From NCBI GenBank assembly GCA_030620095.1, contig JAUTXW010000873.1, positions 462,001-526,000 of the forward strand: 64,000 nucleotides of DNA. Reading direction: 5' to 3'. The position numbers and the translations under genes were made by a program. The notes beneath the pieces were generated by a model, which saw only the letters and a list, made by a program, of their open reading frames with translations, was not told where the DNA came from and did no database searches. Source of the stretch: Kuschelorhynchus macadamiae (lineage: Eukaryota > Arthropoda > Insecta > Coleoptera > Curculionidae). This document shows, one piece after another, positions 43,720-55,579 of this stretch (position 1 is its first letter; every line of letters starts with the position of its first letter).

Positions 43720-44310
43720 AGATGAGTCACCGAACTACAATATCTGAAAGAAATCTAATTATTACTCACTACAGAAATTGATACAGCCAAAGAGACATAG
43801 CCAAAATGGTAAATAAATGTTCAGCACATTATTGAACGTGAGCAAAGATGGATTGTAAGAGAGGTATCAAAGAATCCTAAACAAAGTTGTGCCCGGAGGT
43901 TGAAAGACAGTTTGGAAGAAGGTGCAACCCCGAAACAATTCGACGAATCTTGTGAAAAAATAATTTACATGGTCGAACTGCTAGAAATAAGCCTTTCATT
44001 AGCCAAAGAAATAGACGCATGTAAATGGAATTCGCCAGGAAGTATATCAATAAAGACTTGAACTTCTGGAATTTAGTAATATTTGCTAAGGAGACGAAAA
44101 TAAATCTATTTAGGTCCGATAGAAAAATATCAGTACGGAGGAAGCCTAACGAAGAGTTAAAATTGAAAAGGATATGGAGGGGCTGTATGTCGTCTGCAGG
44201 AGTAGGCAACACGCATTTCATTGAAGGGAATATGAACCCATATGGTAAAACGGATTTTTACATATTCTGCTCGTAATCAATTTTCAAATTTTAGAAAGTA
44301 GTTGTGACGT
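43720..44310 (+). pseudogene. Tc1-like transposase fossil, copy 1
   Basis: Starts MSHRTTISERNLIITHY with a Tc1-type HTH (QRDIAKMVN), then ETIRRIL, FARKYINKDLNFW and RRKPNEELK, and a W-G-C-M-S-S-x-G-V-G segment. Stops interrupt it. The segment from about 43925 is repeated at 45090-45500. Confidence 0.65.
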
Positions 44311-44359
44311 TCACGTATATAATTTATTTACAAAGTTAAAGTCGCTCCCGCGCCAAACT

Positions 44360-45060
44360 CTTAAGCCTGAACACCAAACCAAACAAGCCAAACTCTTAAG
44401 ATTGAACACGATTGCGTCTTGCGTCGCCGTTTACACTGTCCTTGAAGTTTACTTAAAGTAAAGCAATGGGTTCGATTATATTTTTGGCGCCATCCTTTTG
44501 AGTTTCCGCTAGCCGTCAAAAAGATGACGATCTTTAACTTTGACGGAAGCATCTAGGGTAAATCGACGTTTACGTTAAGCTGCAACCAATGAAATTGCTG
44601 GATTTTAGAGGGCCTTTCAAAACGTTCGTCCTTCCTAATAAATTTGACATTAATATATACGCATAAAATCCTCGTTCATTTAAAAATTGAGTCATTGTCT
44701 TTAGTTTTAAGAAAATACTGGTTGGGTTTTTAGTATTTCTACTCCAATTAACAGGCCGAATTCGCCACCTTGTTTGCCGCCTTCTCTTCAACAATTCTAC
44801 AGCTGCGGCACACATTGATATGTCCACAATGCTTAGTCTTTACTAGGCATCATTACTATGATTTTGATTATCCATTCTCAGCGACTTAAAAAAACGCATA
44901 TAAACTTAAAAACAAGCAAGACAAATTTGCATTACACAAAAAGGCGATAAATATAAACCTAAAAGTAAGGTTAGTTCCACAGGTGACGCAAAGCGCAAAC
45001 GTTTTCAATCTATAAGACGGGCTAAGAACCAGCGTAACCGCTTAGCTCAAACGGATGAGG
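44360..45060 (-). pseudogene. PIF/Harbinger transposase N-terminal fossil
   Basis: The minus-strand frame at 44570-44827 has RRRQTRWRIRPVNWSRN, FLNERGFYAYILMSNLLG, the usual start region of Harbinger transposases (R-x-W-x-R-P, then M-x-x-x-x-F-x-x-L-L). The frame at 44361-44552 continues with IFLTASGNS, matching the LRFLATG region. It lies between the two Tc1 copies; GC-richer sequence at 45010-45050 may be its terminal region. Confidence 0.55.
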
Positions 45061-45084
45061 CAACACGCAAACTTTTTCAAACTA

Positions 45085-45500
45085 TAACTTAATCCCGAAA
45101 CAATTTGACGAATCTTGCGAAAAAATAATTTCCATGGTCGAACTGCTAGAAATAAGCCTTTCATTGGGCAAAGAAATAGATGCATGTAAGTGGAAATCGA
45201 CAGAGAGTATATCAATAAAGACTTGAATTTATAGAATTCTGTAATATTTGCTAATGAGACTAAAATAAATCTATTTTAGTCCGATAGAAAAATATCAGCG
45301 TCGAGAAAGCCTGACGAAGAATTAAAATTGAAAAGGCGGTGAAGTGATGTTATGGGGCTGTATGCAACACGCATTTCATTGAAGGGAATAAAAACCTATA
45401 TGGTAGAACAGATTTTTACATATACTGCTCCTAATCAATTTTCAGATTTTAGAAAGTAGTTGTGACGTTCACGTATACGGCAGGCTATTTCTCTACACCA
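45085..45500 (+). pseudogene. Tc1-like transposase fossil, copy 2
   Basis: Repeats 43925-44310 with about 90 percent identity by eye, including 'atggtcgaactgctagaaat' and the downstream 'ttgtgacgttcacgtata'. The N-terminal domain is missing. It flanks the Harbinger-like sequence on the other side from copy 1. Confidence 0.65.
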
Positions 45501-46112
45501 CAAATATGACATAATATAATAAAATCAGCTTTTCGAAAATGGTTGCATTTTTTGTCGCTCCCCTCTAGGACTATAATCACGCAAATTTTAGCTAATAAAT
45601 TAACCATATACAAAATGATGTAAGTTACGTAGAATTCTATTTTCGATTAGTTGTTAAGTATTGAGTTGTTTAGCACTGAATTAATCGAAATATGTTGATT
45701 GATTTTGATTATTCTTGACTTCGGATTTATTAAAACAGATGTTTCGAAAGTACGAAGTAAAATGTGCACACCGATAGCAAGTTGAAAGTTACAATAGAAA
45801 ATGCAATTATTTTTTCTTGTATGCGAAACTTTTATCTTTGCGTCGCCGTCGTTCTAAAAAACACAAAAGGTAGAATTTTATTTATACACAATTCGAAAAC
45901 TCCAACGACTATTAAAGTCAGTGGATTAAGCAAACTAAGCATGTGTTGCTTAATTTTTTTGGCAAATTTTATATTTCAACATAATTATGGTTGAGACCTG
46001 TTCATTTAAACTTTATAAAAACTTTGATGGGAATAGCATGGTTTCTAAGGGGGCTAAGCTATTTACAGTTCTCAAACCTTGCGCTTTATATTGAATGGTA
46101 AAAATGGATATA

Positions 46113-47156
46113 CAGGGTGTTTTTTTTAAAGGTGCACAAATTCCTGAGGCTAAAATATGATGATCTAACCCAACTTACCTCAGTCCAAAAGTGGATGATT
46201 TCGGAGATACAGAGTGTCAGAAGTTCACTTTGGTTTTAGTTTTTCATAAATAATTTTTTTAATATTTGGTGTATTATCATAAAATTCGGCTAGAGGGGGT
46301 TTTGCGGGGTGAAAAATTCAAATCTGCTCTTATTTTCATTGTAAAATTCAGATCAACATCAACAACCACTTCGACTAAATGGTAGAAATTATTTGGAAAA
46401 TCTGCAAAACAAATTGCGAGACTTATTAGATCCCCTTCCCTTGGAACTTCGCAGAGGAATATGGTTTATGCATGACGGTGCTCCTCCACATTTTACGTTA
46501 AATGTATGTAATTATTTGAACGAAGAGTATAGATGGATAGGTAAAGGCAACCCGCAAATCGACCAGCTCGATCCCCTAACATAACCCCCATGGAACTTTG
46601 GCAACTCTTGTGTATTCTACGCCAGTAGATATAGAAGTTAAATTAAGGAGACGTATTCAAACTGGAATTGACACTTTAAGAAATGATAATGAAATGCTTC
46701 AGAGTTCAATTTATTTTTTTACGCCGTATTAATCTTTGTATAAACCAAAATGAAGGTCATTTTGAACAACAAAAGCACATTTACTTGTTTTTGTAATTCT
46801 TGTGCAATGCAATGCAATGGTGAGTTTAAGTAAGAAATTAAAAATTTACATCCAAAAATTGCAAATTCCGATTTAAATGTATGCAAAGTACGACAGGTGA
46901 AGCCCTCAGAATTTTACAATGAAGATGAGAGCAGATTTGAATTTTTCACCCCACAAAATCCCGCCTAGCCGAATTTTGTGATAATACCTACAAAAAAATT
47001 ATTAAAAAAATTATTTATGAAAAACTAAAACCAAATTGAATTTTTACCACTCTGTATCTCCGAAATTACCCACCTTTGGACTGAGGTAAGTTGGGTTAGA
47101 TCGTCGTATTTTAGGACTTTGTGGTAGCATTTTTCGCACCTTTTAGAGATATCCTG
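46113..47156 (+). mobile_element. Mariner-like element, about 1.04 kb
   Basis: Ends CAGGGTGTTTTTTTTAAAGGTGC and (inverse) CAGGATATCTCTAAAAGGTGC with TA on both sides. Inverted arms of about 230 bp hold 'ctcagtccaaaagtggatga' or its complement. The centre has a plus-strand transposase piece at 46393-46584 with LPLELRRGIWFMHDGAPPHF (the second catalytic aspartate is in HDGAPPH), then a decayed continuation. The transposase N-terminal half is missing, so it is an internally deleted copy. Confidence 0.8.
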
Positions 47157-47169
47157 TAAAATTGGCAAT

Positions 47170-47960
47170 TTTGTAGTTTTTTTTTTAATTTAGCCTCCCC
47201 TTCAACCAAGTTCTATTTGCCCTACCGGAGGGAGGACTCTTTCTTGAATTGCTATTTATGGCCACACAAAATATTCTGGTTTCCAGTCGATATTTGATTA
47301 CCATACGCCTACTACTTGTTGTTTATTAGTTGTTATCATTATAAGACGCTTTTTATAATAATAAAGTTAACATAAGTATATTTTTTAAGATTGTGCTAAA
47401 CCGCTCGATATCTTTCTAATAGTAAAATAATAAAATAGAGACATTGGGTCCATTGAAGACGTACCTTTTAGATAGAAGCTATTATTCATCAAGATTAAAA
47501 GAGATGAAAAAATGTATTATGAGCCAAAGATAACTCTCAGATACGTACCTAAGACACGAGTACCTTTAACTAGCAAACGATTTTAAAATGTCTTAATTTT
47601 TAATATTATGTTTCTTAATGAGATCGATGACTTATAAAAGTCTTTGTAGAATCCTGAACTCTAATAATACTATTTTGTATTATATTAAAATGTTATTTAA
47701 AATGTTATTATACTGTTCTTATATTTGATAAATATGTTTTTTGTGTTATTTGTTTTACATTGAAAGATTCAATAGTTCAAAGAAACAAAAAAGGAGGTAA
47801 ACAAAAAACTTCCTACATGACTTTTGGTAGTACCTTTTATCCTTTCCAAAACAAAAAATATTGATATTACACAGAGGGCGCAACAACCCTGAGATGAAAA
47901 CATATATTCTTCCAACCAATAACTAAATTAATTAATGATAACAATATTAGGTTGTAAATA
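47170..47960. other. Intergenic, nothing recognised
   Basis: AT-rich; no frame or repeat of note. Confidence 0.35.
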
Positions 47961-47988
47961 CTGAATATCAAATGTAAGACCTGCAAGT

Positions 47989-48159
47989 ATAGGTGTAATG
48001 CTCTATATAGTCAGGATGAAGCGAAGGAATTTCTACAGTACTGATTAACTGATCTTGTTTCGCTAATGTAGTTGTTTCATGAAGAGATCTCGTAAAATAT
48101 TGGAAACATAGATTGTTTTTAGTAAATAACCCATTCAGTTTGCGAATGTTGCATTTCAT
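47989..48159 (-). CDS. Possible host exon with mitochondrial-type leader
   Basis: ATG at 48159 opens a frame with a basic N-terminus (MKCNIRKLNGLFTKNN) followed by FTRSLHETTTLAKQDQLIST and SLHPDYIEHY, then a weak donor (TGCAG/GTCTTA) near 47989. Composition is unlike the surrounding repeats, and the leader looks like a mitochondrial presequence. It could be the first exon of a metabolic enzyme gene (an acyl-CoA ligase crossed my mind, unproven). No second exon was found in the window. Confidence 0.25.
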
Positions 48160-49743
48160 CTATTAACAATTCAATTGCAATTGTTAACCAAGGGAAACAA
48201 ATCAATACAGAGCGCCAAGTTTATCAATTACTTTTTAAACAAAACATTCAGAAATAGGATAGTTTAAACTTTGGAAATAATTGCATGTTTATATAATAAT
48301 AAAAAGAAACCTGATTTGTTTCCGAAGGTACTAGTTTATTAACATTATTAGTATGTTTATTGCATGTATCAGATACAGATTCACTGGGAAAATAAAAATT
48401 AAAAGCTTAGATTTTTGTTTTTCTGTAATTGCAGGTAAGTCGCTTGACTAATGGCTACAATACAAGAAAAAGTATATTAACAGAATGGCATTGTCCATTA
48501 TAAAACTTTTTCTATGAGCGTACGCGAAGTGACTACTTTGCGCACTCATTTGCGTGCGGAAAGTTGAACTTTGAGAACGGAAACCCTTTGCGCACACTTT
48601 TTTATTCGCAAAATTATCGTCTTTAAATAGGACTTTTAGATATTTTAACATTTTCAACATTAAACAATATTCAAAAAATAAAGATGTATCGTGTTTTTGT
48701 TAGGCTTGTCGAGAATTTAGCCAAATTTACTCCATATTAGATTACCATAATTTGATAACTAATTAAACGACCTGAATCATTACTTGTCAGTCTCAAATAA
48801 GACAACAATAAATTCACCTTGCAGTTTTGACAATTTCAATCTTTTTGCTATGTCAACCAAAATACAAACATTCAATCATTTGAAAAAAGCTTCAGACAAA
48901 AACGGATAGTTCGGATGAAGAAATACCAGAAGAGGTACTAAAAGCCGCGGAATCAGCAAATTTGGAGCTACTGCCAGTAAAATCATGAATGTATGAAAAG
49001 CATCCCGACTTGTTCGGGAAATGGTCCAAAGGACAAGGTGTGAAAACGGTTAAAGAAAAGGTACTATTAGGTTATTTTCTTGAATTAAGCAAAAAAATTA
49101 GACCAAATACTTTGTGGGCTAAATACTCAATGCTTAAGAGCGTTTTAAAAGTTAAAAAAAAATATAGATATAAGCAAATTCTACAAATTTTGTATCAAAA
49201 AACAAAATGTTGAGTTCAAACCAAAGAAAGCAAATATTTTTACAAAAGAAAACATATGGGATTTCATGAATAATATTACAGTTCACTCTCTTTTGTTATA
49301 TCCGACGAAATTAACAATGGAAAGTATCTACTATTTTATAGAAAATGTACAGCCTTACGACTACCATCAACAACGCACCAACGTTTTTTTTTATAAATTA
49401 TAAAAAAGGGAAGTGCAGAACACAGTGTGTCGGGATAAACAGTTTCGGGAAGATGCCCTCACAATTGCGGCATTTCTAAAATTACCCAACCATGAACTCT
49501 ACATGGGGCATAGTTTTCGTCCTTCCTCTGCAACTTTGTTGGCCGATTCCGGAAAAACACTGATGTAAAGCGTTTAGCAGGCTGCAAGTTATCAACAGTA
49601 GCGGAGGGAATATTAACGACTCAATTACATACACAAAAGAGTTATGCAACAATATTTTAAGCGGCAGTGCAAAAAAATCATCCAGTTGAAATACTACGAA
49701 AGCGTAGAAGGGCCACAATTTTTTTATTTTTATTTTTGTAACA

Positions 49744-49976
49744 AATTCCGACTTCTATCTCGGAATTCCGACTTCGATCTCGGAATTCCGACTTCTATCT
49801 CGGAATTCCGACTTCTAACTCGAAATTCCGACTTCTAACTCTGAGTTCCGACTTCTATCTCGTAATTCCGACTTCTATCTCGGAATTCCGACTTCTATCT
49901 CGGAATTCCGACTTCTATCTCAGAATTCCGATTTCTATCTCGGAATTCCGACTTCTAACTCGGAATTTTGACTTAT
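49744..49976. repeat. 20-bp tandem repeat array, about 11-12 copies
   Basis: Unit AATTCCGACTTCTATCTCGG with variants (cgatctcgg, ctaactcga). It lies 50 bp inside the left end of the unclassified transposon. Direct head-to-tail copies without spacers. Confidence 0.95.
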
Positions 49977-50079
49977 AGTAGTGTTTTCACCTAAATGTTC
50001 CAATTTTTGCTTTGGATGCGTTGTCGCATTTAATAATTATCCTTGTGATAAAGACATTTATGATTTGTGTAAAATATTA

Positions 50080-50870
50080 ATTGCTGAAAATGTCTAGAAA
50101 TAGTGTCTAGTATGATGAAATCTAACCTCTGAAGGTGTAGAAGACAAAGAATTTTAATAAATGAAAAAATAAATAAATTATTAAAATCTATCCCTTGTAG
50201 CGACACCACGGACGGCAATGCAAGCCAAACTATTTAAAGGATGCTTTTACCAACATATCTATAATTAATATCAAGTATAAATAAAAAGTGCAGCGAATCT
50301 CTAAAGAGTAGATAACTTAAATAGATTTTAATAAATAAGAAAAAAGTATATTTTACCCTAAGTAGACTCCCTTGGACCGTAGTGCAAGCCAAAATATTTA
50401 TAGGGGGCTGTTACCCCGATGTCTGGAAATAATATATATTATGAATTAATGTAGCAGAGGGTGAAAAGGTAGAAAATTCAAATTAATTTTAATAAAGTAG
50501 GAAAAATTCAATTAATTTAATTAGCAATGTGTCTAGAAAAAACAACTCTATGAATAAAAGTGGCAGGATTAGAAAACTGAAACAAATTTTATTGAATGAG
50601 AAAAGTCATATTTTCATATTGTGTCCCAGGTCCTGGACAAAAATAGGTAGTCAAAATATTAATTGGAAGTTGTCGTCAATAGGTCTAATAATAATATATA
50701 GTATGCATAAAAGTGGCAGTGAGGTCCTTAAGGGTAGAAGACCCCGGCCTGACGAGTCATTCCAATATATTAATGATGTGTCTATTACAAACTTTTACGA
50801 CAAGTAGAAGATCCAAAACGGGTAATGAAACTTAATAAATAAAAAACGTAAATGACTGGGAATATTAGTC
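50080..50870. repeat. Degenerate tandem repeats in the unclassified transposon
   Basis: Several decayed units share a 'caagccaaaatattta'-type block (50221, 50385, about 650), a 'aataaaaagtgcag' or 'cataaaagtggcag' block and a 'ttttaataaataag' block, at spacings of roughly 165 bp and multiples of about 100. No protein. Confidence 0.5.
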
Positions 50871-51333
50871 AAAGAGTCTACAATCAGTAATGAAGTCTAG
50901 TGTATTAGATATTTTGTCAGCAAACCACGTATATCAAGGTACCCATTTTGATATTTTGGACAAATTAAAAGAAATACCTATTCCTTTTGTTGGGTGTGAT
51001 TAACACGAAAAAAATTTACAACTACGATCATTGAGTTGTACATTGTCAGCAAAATGCTCTTTATTTGTAAAGAGGTTTACCGAATAGATAAAACTAAAAG
51101 AAAGAAAATAAGGTACTTGAAGAAACAATCAAAATTATAATTAACTTTTCACTGTGTTCTTGTATCTGTTTTGATAGATTGATGTCCTTCCACAAAGTTA
51201 GAAATAAGAACTACAACGGAAACTTGATTTATGAGGATATGATTTGCAACATTTTTTTTTGCTGAAATCATGTTACAGATTTTTGTTTTCAAACTTCATA
51301 AAATATCAATGTCTTCATTTGTGGAGGAATTCT

Positions 51334-51615
51334 AATAAATTATAGTTTAAAAAACTGAACAATACGCTGTAATAGTAAATTGAACTAAAAAAACCCTTTG
51401 GACGAGAATAAAGTGATTACCAAGAAAATTAATGTCATTGTGAAAACAGCGTGGGTCTGATATCAGTCTGATATTTTATCAGTATAATTTCTGAAAGTAA
51501 AGTCAGTATGAATATATGGCATGAAGGCAACCTACGCTTTTTTACAAAAGTAATTTTTTTCTTTTTAGTTCAATTTACTATTAAAGCGTGTTTTTTAGTT
51601 TTTTAAACTATAATT
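51334..51615. repeat. Inverted pair (MITE-like)
   Basis: Left arm 51334-51393 (attatagtttaaaaaactga ... tagtaaattgaactaaaaaa) is inverted at 51561-51615. A further decayed copy of the right arm follows at 51616-51690. The layout parallels the element at 1458-1714. Confidence 0.6.
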
Positions 51616-52419
51616 TTTTTTTCTTTTTAGTTTTACCGTTTACTATTAGAGCTTGTTCTTTAGTTTTGTCAAACTATAATTTATTTTTCTTCGCTACCTC
51701 CCCGTGCCGAAAATGGGTAATTTGCGCGCCTGCTGCCTTCCTTTTATATGGTAGCCATTTCCCAGGGTCCCTCTCCGAGATGAAATTTTTTATCCTGATG
51801 ATCCTGTTCAGGATAATGGGACAAACTTATCAAATCATTGCATGGTCATCGATTGTAATCTGGCGTTATAAAGTGGGTGAAAATCAAATGAAACTAATAA
51901 AAGCGTTTTAAAACAAGTACTTACTCAAGTTACTAGAATAATATTTTAATTAACAGGTATCAGGGAAATTTGGTTTTTCAGACTTTGTTTTAGTTATTAT
52001 ATTTTGTACCATCCATATAATGTAACTGATTAGTTATGTTCCTGTCTTTACATGAAAAAGTCAACCTAAAATCTTTTATACTTTGATGAAATTTAATCTG
52101 AATGAATAATAACGGAATTGAAAAATAAAAATTAATGAATAATCGTTTAACGAAATATAAGTTACTTTAATAGAGGATACATAAACCTTTCATAAGTGCT
52201 AGTTATTTACACAAAAAAAAAGATATTTTTTTAAACAAATATATTTCTTTTCTTTTAAAAGAAAAACAATAATAATTATATTTAAATTTTATGTATAATA
52301 GTAAATAGTTGGTAAATTGGGAAAAGAAAAGAACAATACTTGGGCGTAAATGACGATAATCCTTGAGGAAGAGCGAGGAGACATATGCCCCCACACTACA
52401 GTGCATACTTTAAAAGCTG

Positions 52420-52422
<3 letters not shown>

Positions 52423-52465
<43 letters not shown>
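52423..52465. repeat. (TA)n microsatellite
   Basis: About 21 TA units inside the unclassified transposon. Confidence 0.95.
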
Positions 52466-52469
<4 letters not shown>

Positions 52470-52826
52470 TATATCTGAAAATGATTGCACCCCCTCCATG
52501 CTATTGCATCTTTTTAACATAATATGGATCAGAAGTTCTTACTAAATGGCGTTTTATTATTTCTACTATCTATGAAAAAGATAAAGCAAAGTACAATATC
52601 TTATTTTTCATATCAACCATATTCAAGCCATCGGAACCGACCCAGTTATTATTTTTTTAATTTGGACTTTATGCACAGTTAATAAATTTCTTGTAGTTTT
52701 ACTTAGCTTCATCCTGATCCATATAATTAAAATATTAATTTCATTTAGAATGATCGCTTCATTTGACGTTAAAAGAGTACAAAAAAGTGATTGCGCTTAT
52801 AAGCAGTCGTGTATTAATTACAACGC

Positions 52827-52884
52827 AGATAGAAATTCCGAGTTAGAAGTTGGAATTCCGAAATAGAAGTCGGAATTCCGAGAT
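52827..52884. repeat. 20-bp repeats, inverted copies at the right end
   Basis: Two to three copies of the complement of the 49744-49976 unit (ggaattccgagttagaagtt). They form a sub-terminal inverted block of the transposon. Confidence 0.85.
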
Positions 52885-53089
52885 TGTGGCTCTTCTACGC
52901 TTTCGTAAAATACCAAGTATGTCAATTTGCGAGAAAACCATTGAAGTTCCATTTCATTCATTAACGTCGGATAACGAACCATCTTCATCAGTTTTCTTAA
53001 GAAACCACTTGCACTCAGCTTTAAATTTGCATCGTGCCACAAATTGCACTTTCAATATTAATTGTGTTAATAATAATAAGTAATATTAA

Positions 53090-55560
53090 TTCTGTTTTAA
53101 ATTAAAATAAAAAGTTTTTCTAGTTTATTTAAGGTTTTTTACAATTTTATGACGTATAAGAAATATTGTTTTACCCGCGCCTAGAACCACCTACATAAAT
53201 AGGTAAAAAGTTTGTAAATTTTGACACTCGTAGAAAAAATAAACTAACAATTCCTAACACTTGCGCAAAGTGTCTTTCTTGTACTTAAAGCTTATCCGAA
53301 TTCCGCTGCGTGTCGTCTAACTGCTTTTGAGTGCGGGAAAGATTGCGCTTTGACTAAAATATTCAGGATGTAAACTACCCTCGTATTGGATATTCAAGAA
53401 GAAATTAATATGAATCATTTTCACTGATATGTACTTCTAGTATCATATATAGTAACCTACTCTTGTAGCTTCTGGATATCTTAACGTTTTAATCTAAAAG
53501 ATTAAAACAAATATTTAGTTTAAGATTTTGACATTCATAAAAAACTAGTCTAATTTCTGCAAACCAATACAGGGGTCTAACAGGGTTGAATTTTTTGGTA
53601 TCTAGCTTATTTATCTTCTACATCAGATACCTGCTTTCTCCAGCTCAATGTTATTAAGATACAGTTACGTATAGGAACCCACCAAGTATCCTCCCAATAT
53701 CCACCATTCAAATAAATAATCAAATCCTTAAAACTAATATTCCTTATGTGACCTAGTAAAAGCGAGCTATTGTCAGAACTAAACATTACAAGAAAGATTC
53801 TTCTCTACCAGATAATTAACACCAAGTATGTCTTATTCAGTCCGTCCGTTCTAAGATCGATTCGTGTGTATCCCTTTATTGTCTACTGGGGATACCAAGC
53901 ACTTCCTAGAATATCCTGATCATGGATCTTGTTCAGTAGCGTGTTTGGGGTTTGGTTAAGAAGTCCCATTCCCCAGGGTTCGAACAACATATGGTCGCAA
54001 GATGATAAAAAAATACCTTACTTCAAGCAGTGTATTACTCTTGAAGTATTTTAGGAGTCCTTGTTTTATTTGAAATAGTTTTATATAATATAAAACAAAA
54101 ACATATTTTTAAAAAAGGTAAGCGTATTTTTAATTTAGCCATCTCATATATCACTTCCTTTGTATTTTTTCTATATCTCTTTGTATCGAGACTAAACCAT
54201 TAAGCTCCCCTAAAATATGAAAAAGTAATGAAATATACGGCCAAACCAAAGAGTAAAAAATAATTTAGATTTTAAGCGCCTAACAGTGGATTGAAACTAT
54301 TTTATATAAAATGTAATAAAAATGGCTTACCTCAGACATAGGGTTTATTAAGTAGCTATGTCTTTAAAACGGTCGAAAATGTCCTTTTTGCAAATTCTTA
54401 ATGCACATCGGCAGCATTTTTCGGCTTTTCTTCCAGACTATACAGTTTCTGTCGCCGCGTGTATTCTGAATTTACTTCCTATTTGCATGACATCTCATCC
54501 TCCTCGTAATGATCGAAGAGAATAGTTAAATTTTAAATTCTAAAATTTTGGGGAGTGGTAAACATGGAAAGTTGGCCCTATTAGTCTGTCTTCCTGTTAG
54601 ATGTGGTATAGTGCGCCAAACGGATCTTGAGCCACGATGAAAGGGTGTGGATTGTCACACACAAGCCATTTCCATGGACATGCAGAATTTTAGCCAATCA
54701 CCAACGGGTAATGCATATTTCCATAGTTAATCGCATTCTTTTTATAGCTCGAGATTCGCGCGGCGAAATTTATATTGATAATTACACCTATTTTGTTTAA
54801 TCTAATACCTTCTAATCTTTTTTTCTTCGAGAAATCAGCTAGATCTAGAGCTTCACTAAGATCTGTATATTCTTGGAAATTGCTTGCTAAGACATCGTTA
54901 TTAAACCTTAATAAATAGATAACTTAACATATAAATACTGGTTATATACACAAGACGGGCTGCCAAATACTATCTCAATAATATAGAGCATGACAGGGGA
55001 GGCTCGAATCACTACTCAGACTATCAGACTCTATCCGAGATGCGATTTTAGCATATTACTTATGAAGAGCTGTTCCGCCTACCCATCCAACAGCAAGCGC
55101 ATTTACAATTTATAGTAAACAAAATTTGCATCCGACCAGAATCGAGCAATAGACCTTAAGCATCAGAGGCAGATACATAACCACTGAGCCACACTCGTCA
55201 TCTTACAAGTTTTCAAGTCGCAGAGTTTGCAAGTATTTAAATCCCGTGTCTACACATTTTCCCATTCTTCATAAAAGGCAACCAGTGTTGGTCGAAGGAT
55301 AAAAAAATATCCATTTCTATCTTGGAAATTACTTGTAGCAATACACGATGGGATTTTTAATGGAGAATTATTTGGGGTACAGTGAAAATGATTGTGTCGT
55401 TGAACTTACTTCAACTATTTTCTTAGAAGTTGTGATAGACAACATCACTACGTCCATAATTCACTTGAGTTTTAGATTTAGGCTTGTGAAATTATGTGTT
55501 GAAAAGGTACCATAAATTACGAAACTATAAATAGGATTAGTGGGCAAAGAACGCAGAACT
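53090..55560. other. Intergenic, nothing recognised
   Basis: No convincing gene. Around 53260-53350 a GC-richer 'gcgcaaagtg' area resembles 48530-48610 loosely and may belong to the Crypton flanks. Confidence 0.35.
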
Positions 55561-55579
55561 GATGTTGAGCAAGATAAAG

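Larger units (their letters stand above)
49695..52907. mobile_element. Unclassified DNA transposon with target duplication AAATAC
   Basis: Starts TACGAAAGCGTAGAAGGGCC and ends with the near-inverse GGCTCTTCTACGCTTTCGTA. The terminal 12 bases are themselves self-complementary at their ends (TACG...CGTA). AAATAC is present directly outside both ends (49689-49694 and 52908-52913). The insert splits a Crypton gene, which independently fixes its borders. Inside both ends are 20-bp tandem repeats in opposite orientation. The interior has degenerate repeats (50080-50870), an inverted pair (51334-51615), a TA tract and no recognisable transposase, so it looks non-autonomous. Confidence 0.75.
48890..53083 (+). 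mobile_element. Crypton tyrosine recombinase gene split by an insert
   Basis: Left part (48890-49694): an acidic start (DSSDEEIPEEVLKAAESANL), KHPDLFGKWSKGQGVKTV, the core-binding segment YFLELSKKIRPNTLWAKYSM, then in other frames a TKENIWDFM segment and the active-site stretch LYMGHSFRPSSATLLADSG (HxxR box). Right part (52908-53083): the tail ending TNCTFNI, comparable to NNCTINI of the copy at 37390. A 3213-bp element separates them. Several stops and shifts show that both parts are dead. An H/W box is not clear in this copy. Confidence 0.7.

Noticed and set aside
49744..49976. Possible CRISPR array
   Set aside because: The 20-bp units are contiguous with no spacers, the context is animal nuclear DNA, and inverted copies lie at the other end of a transposon.
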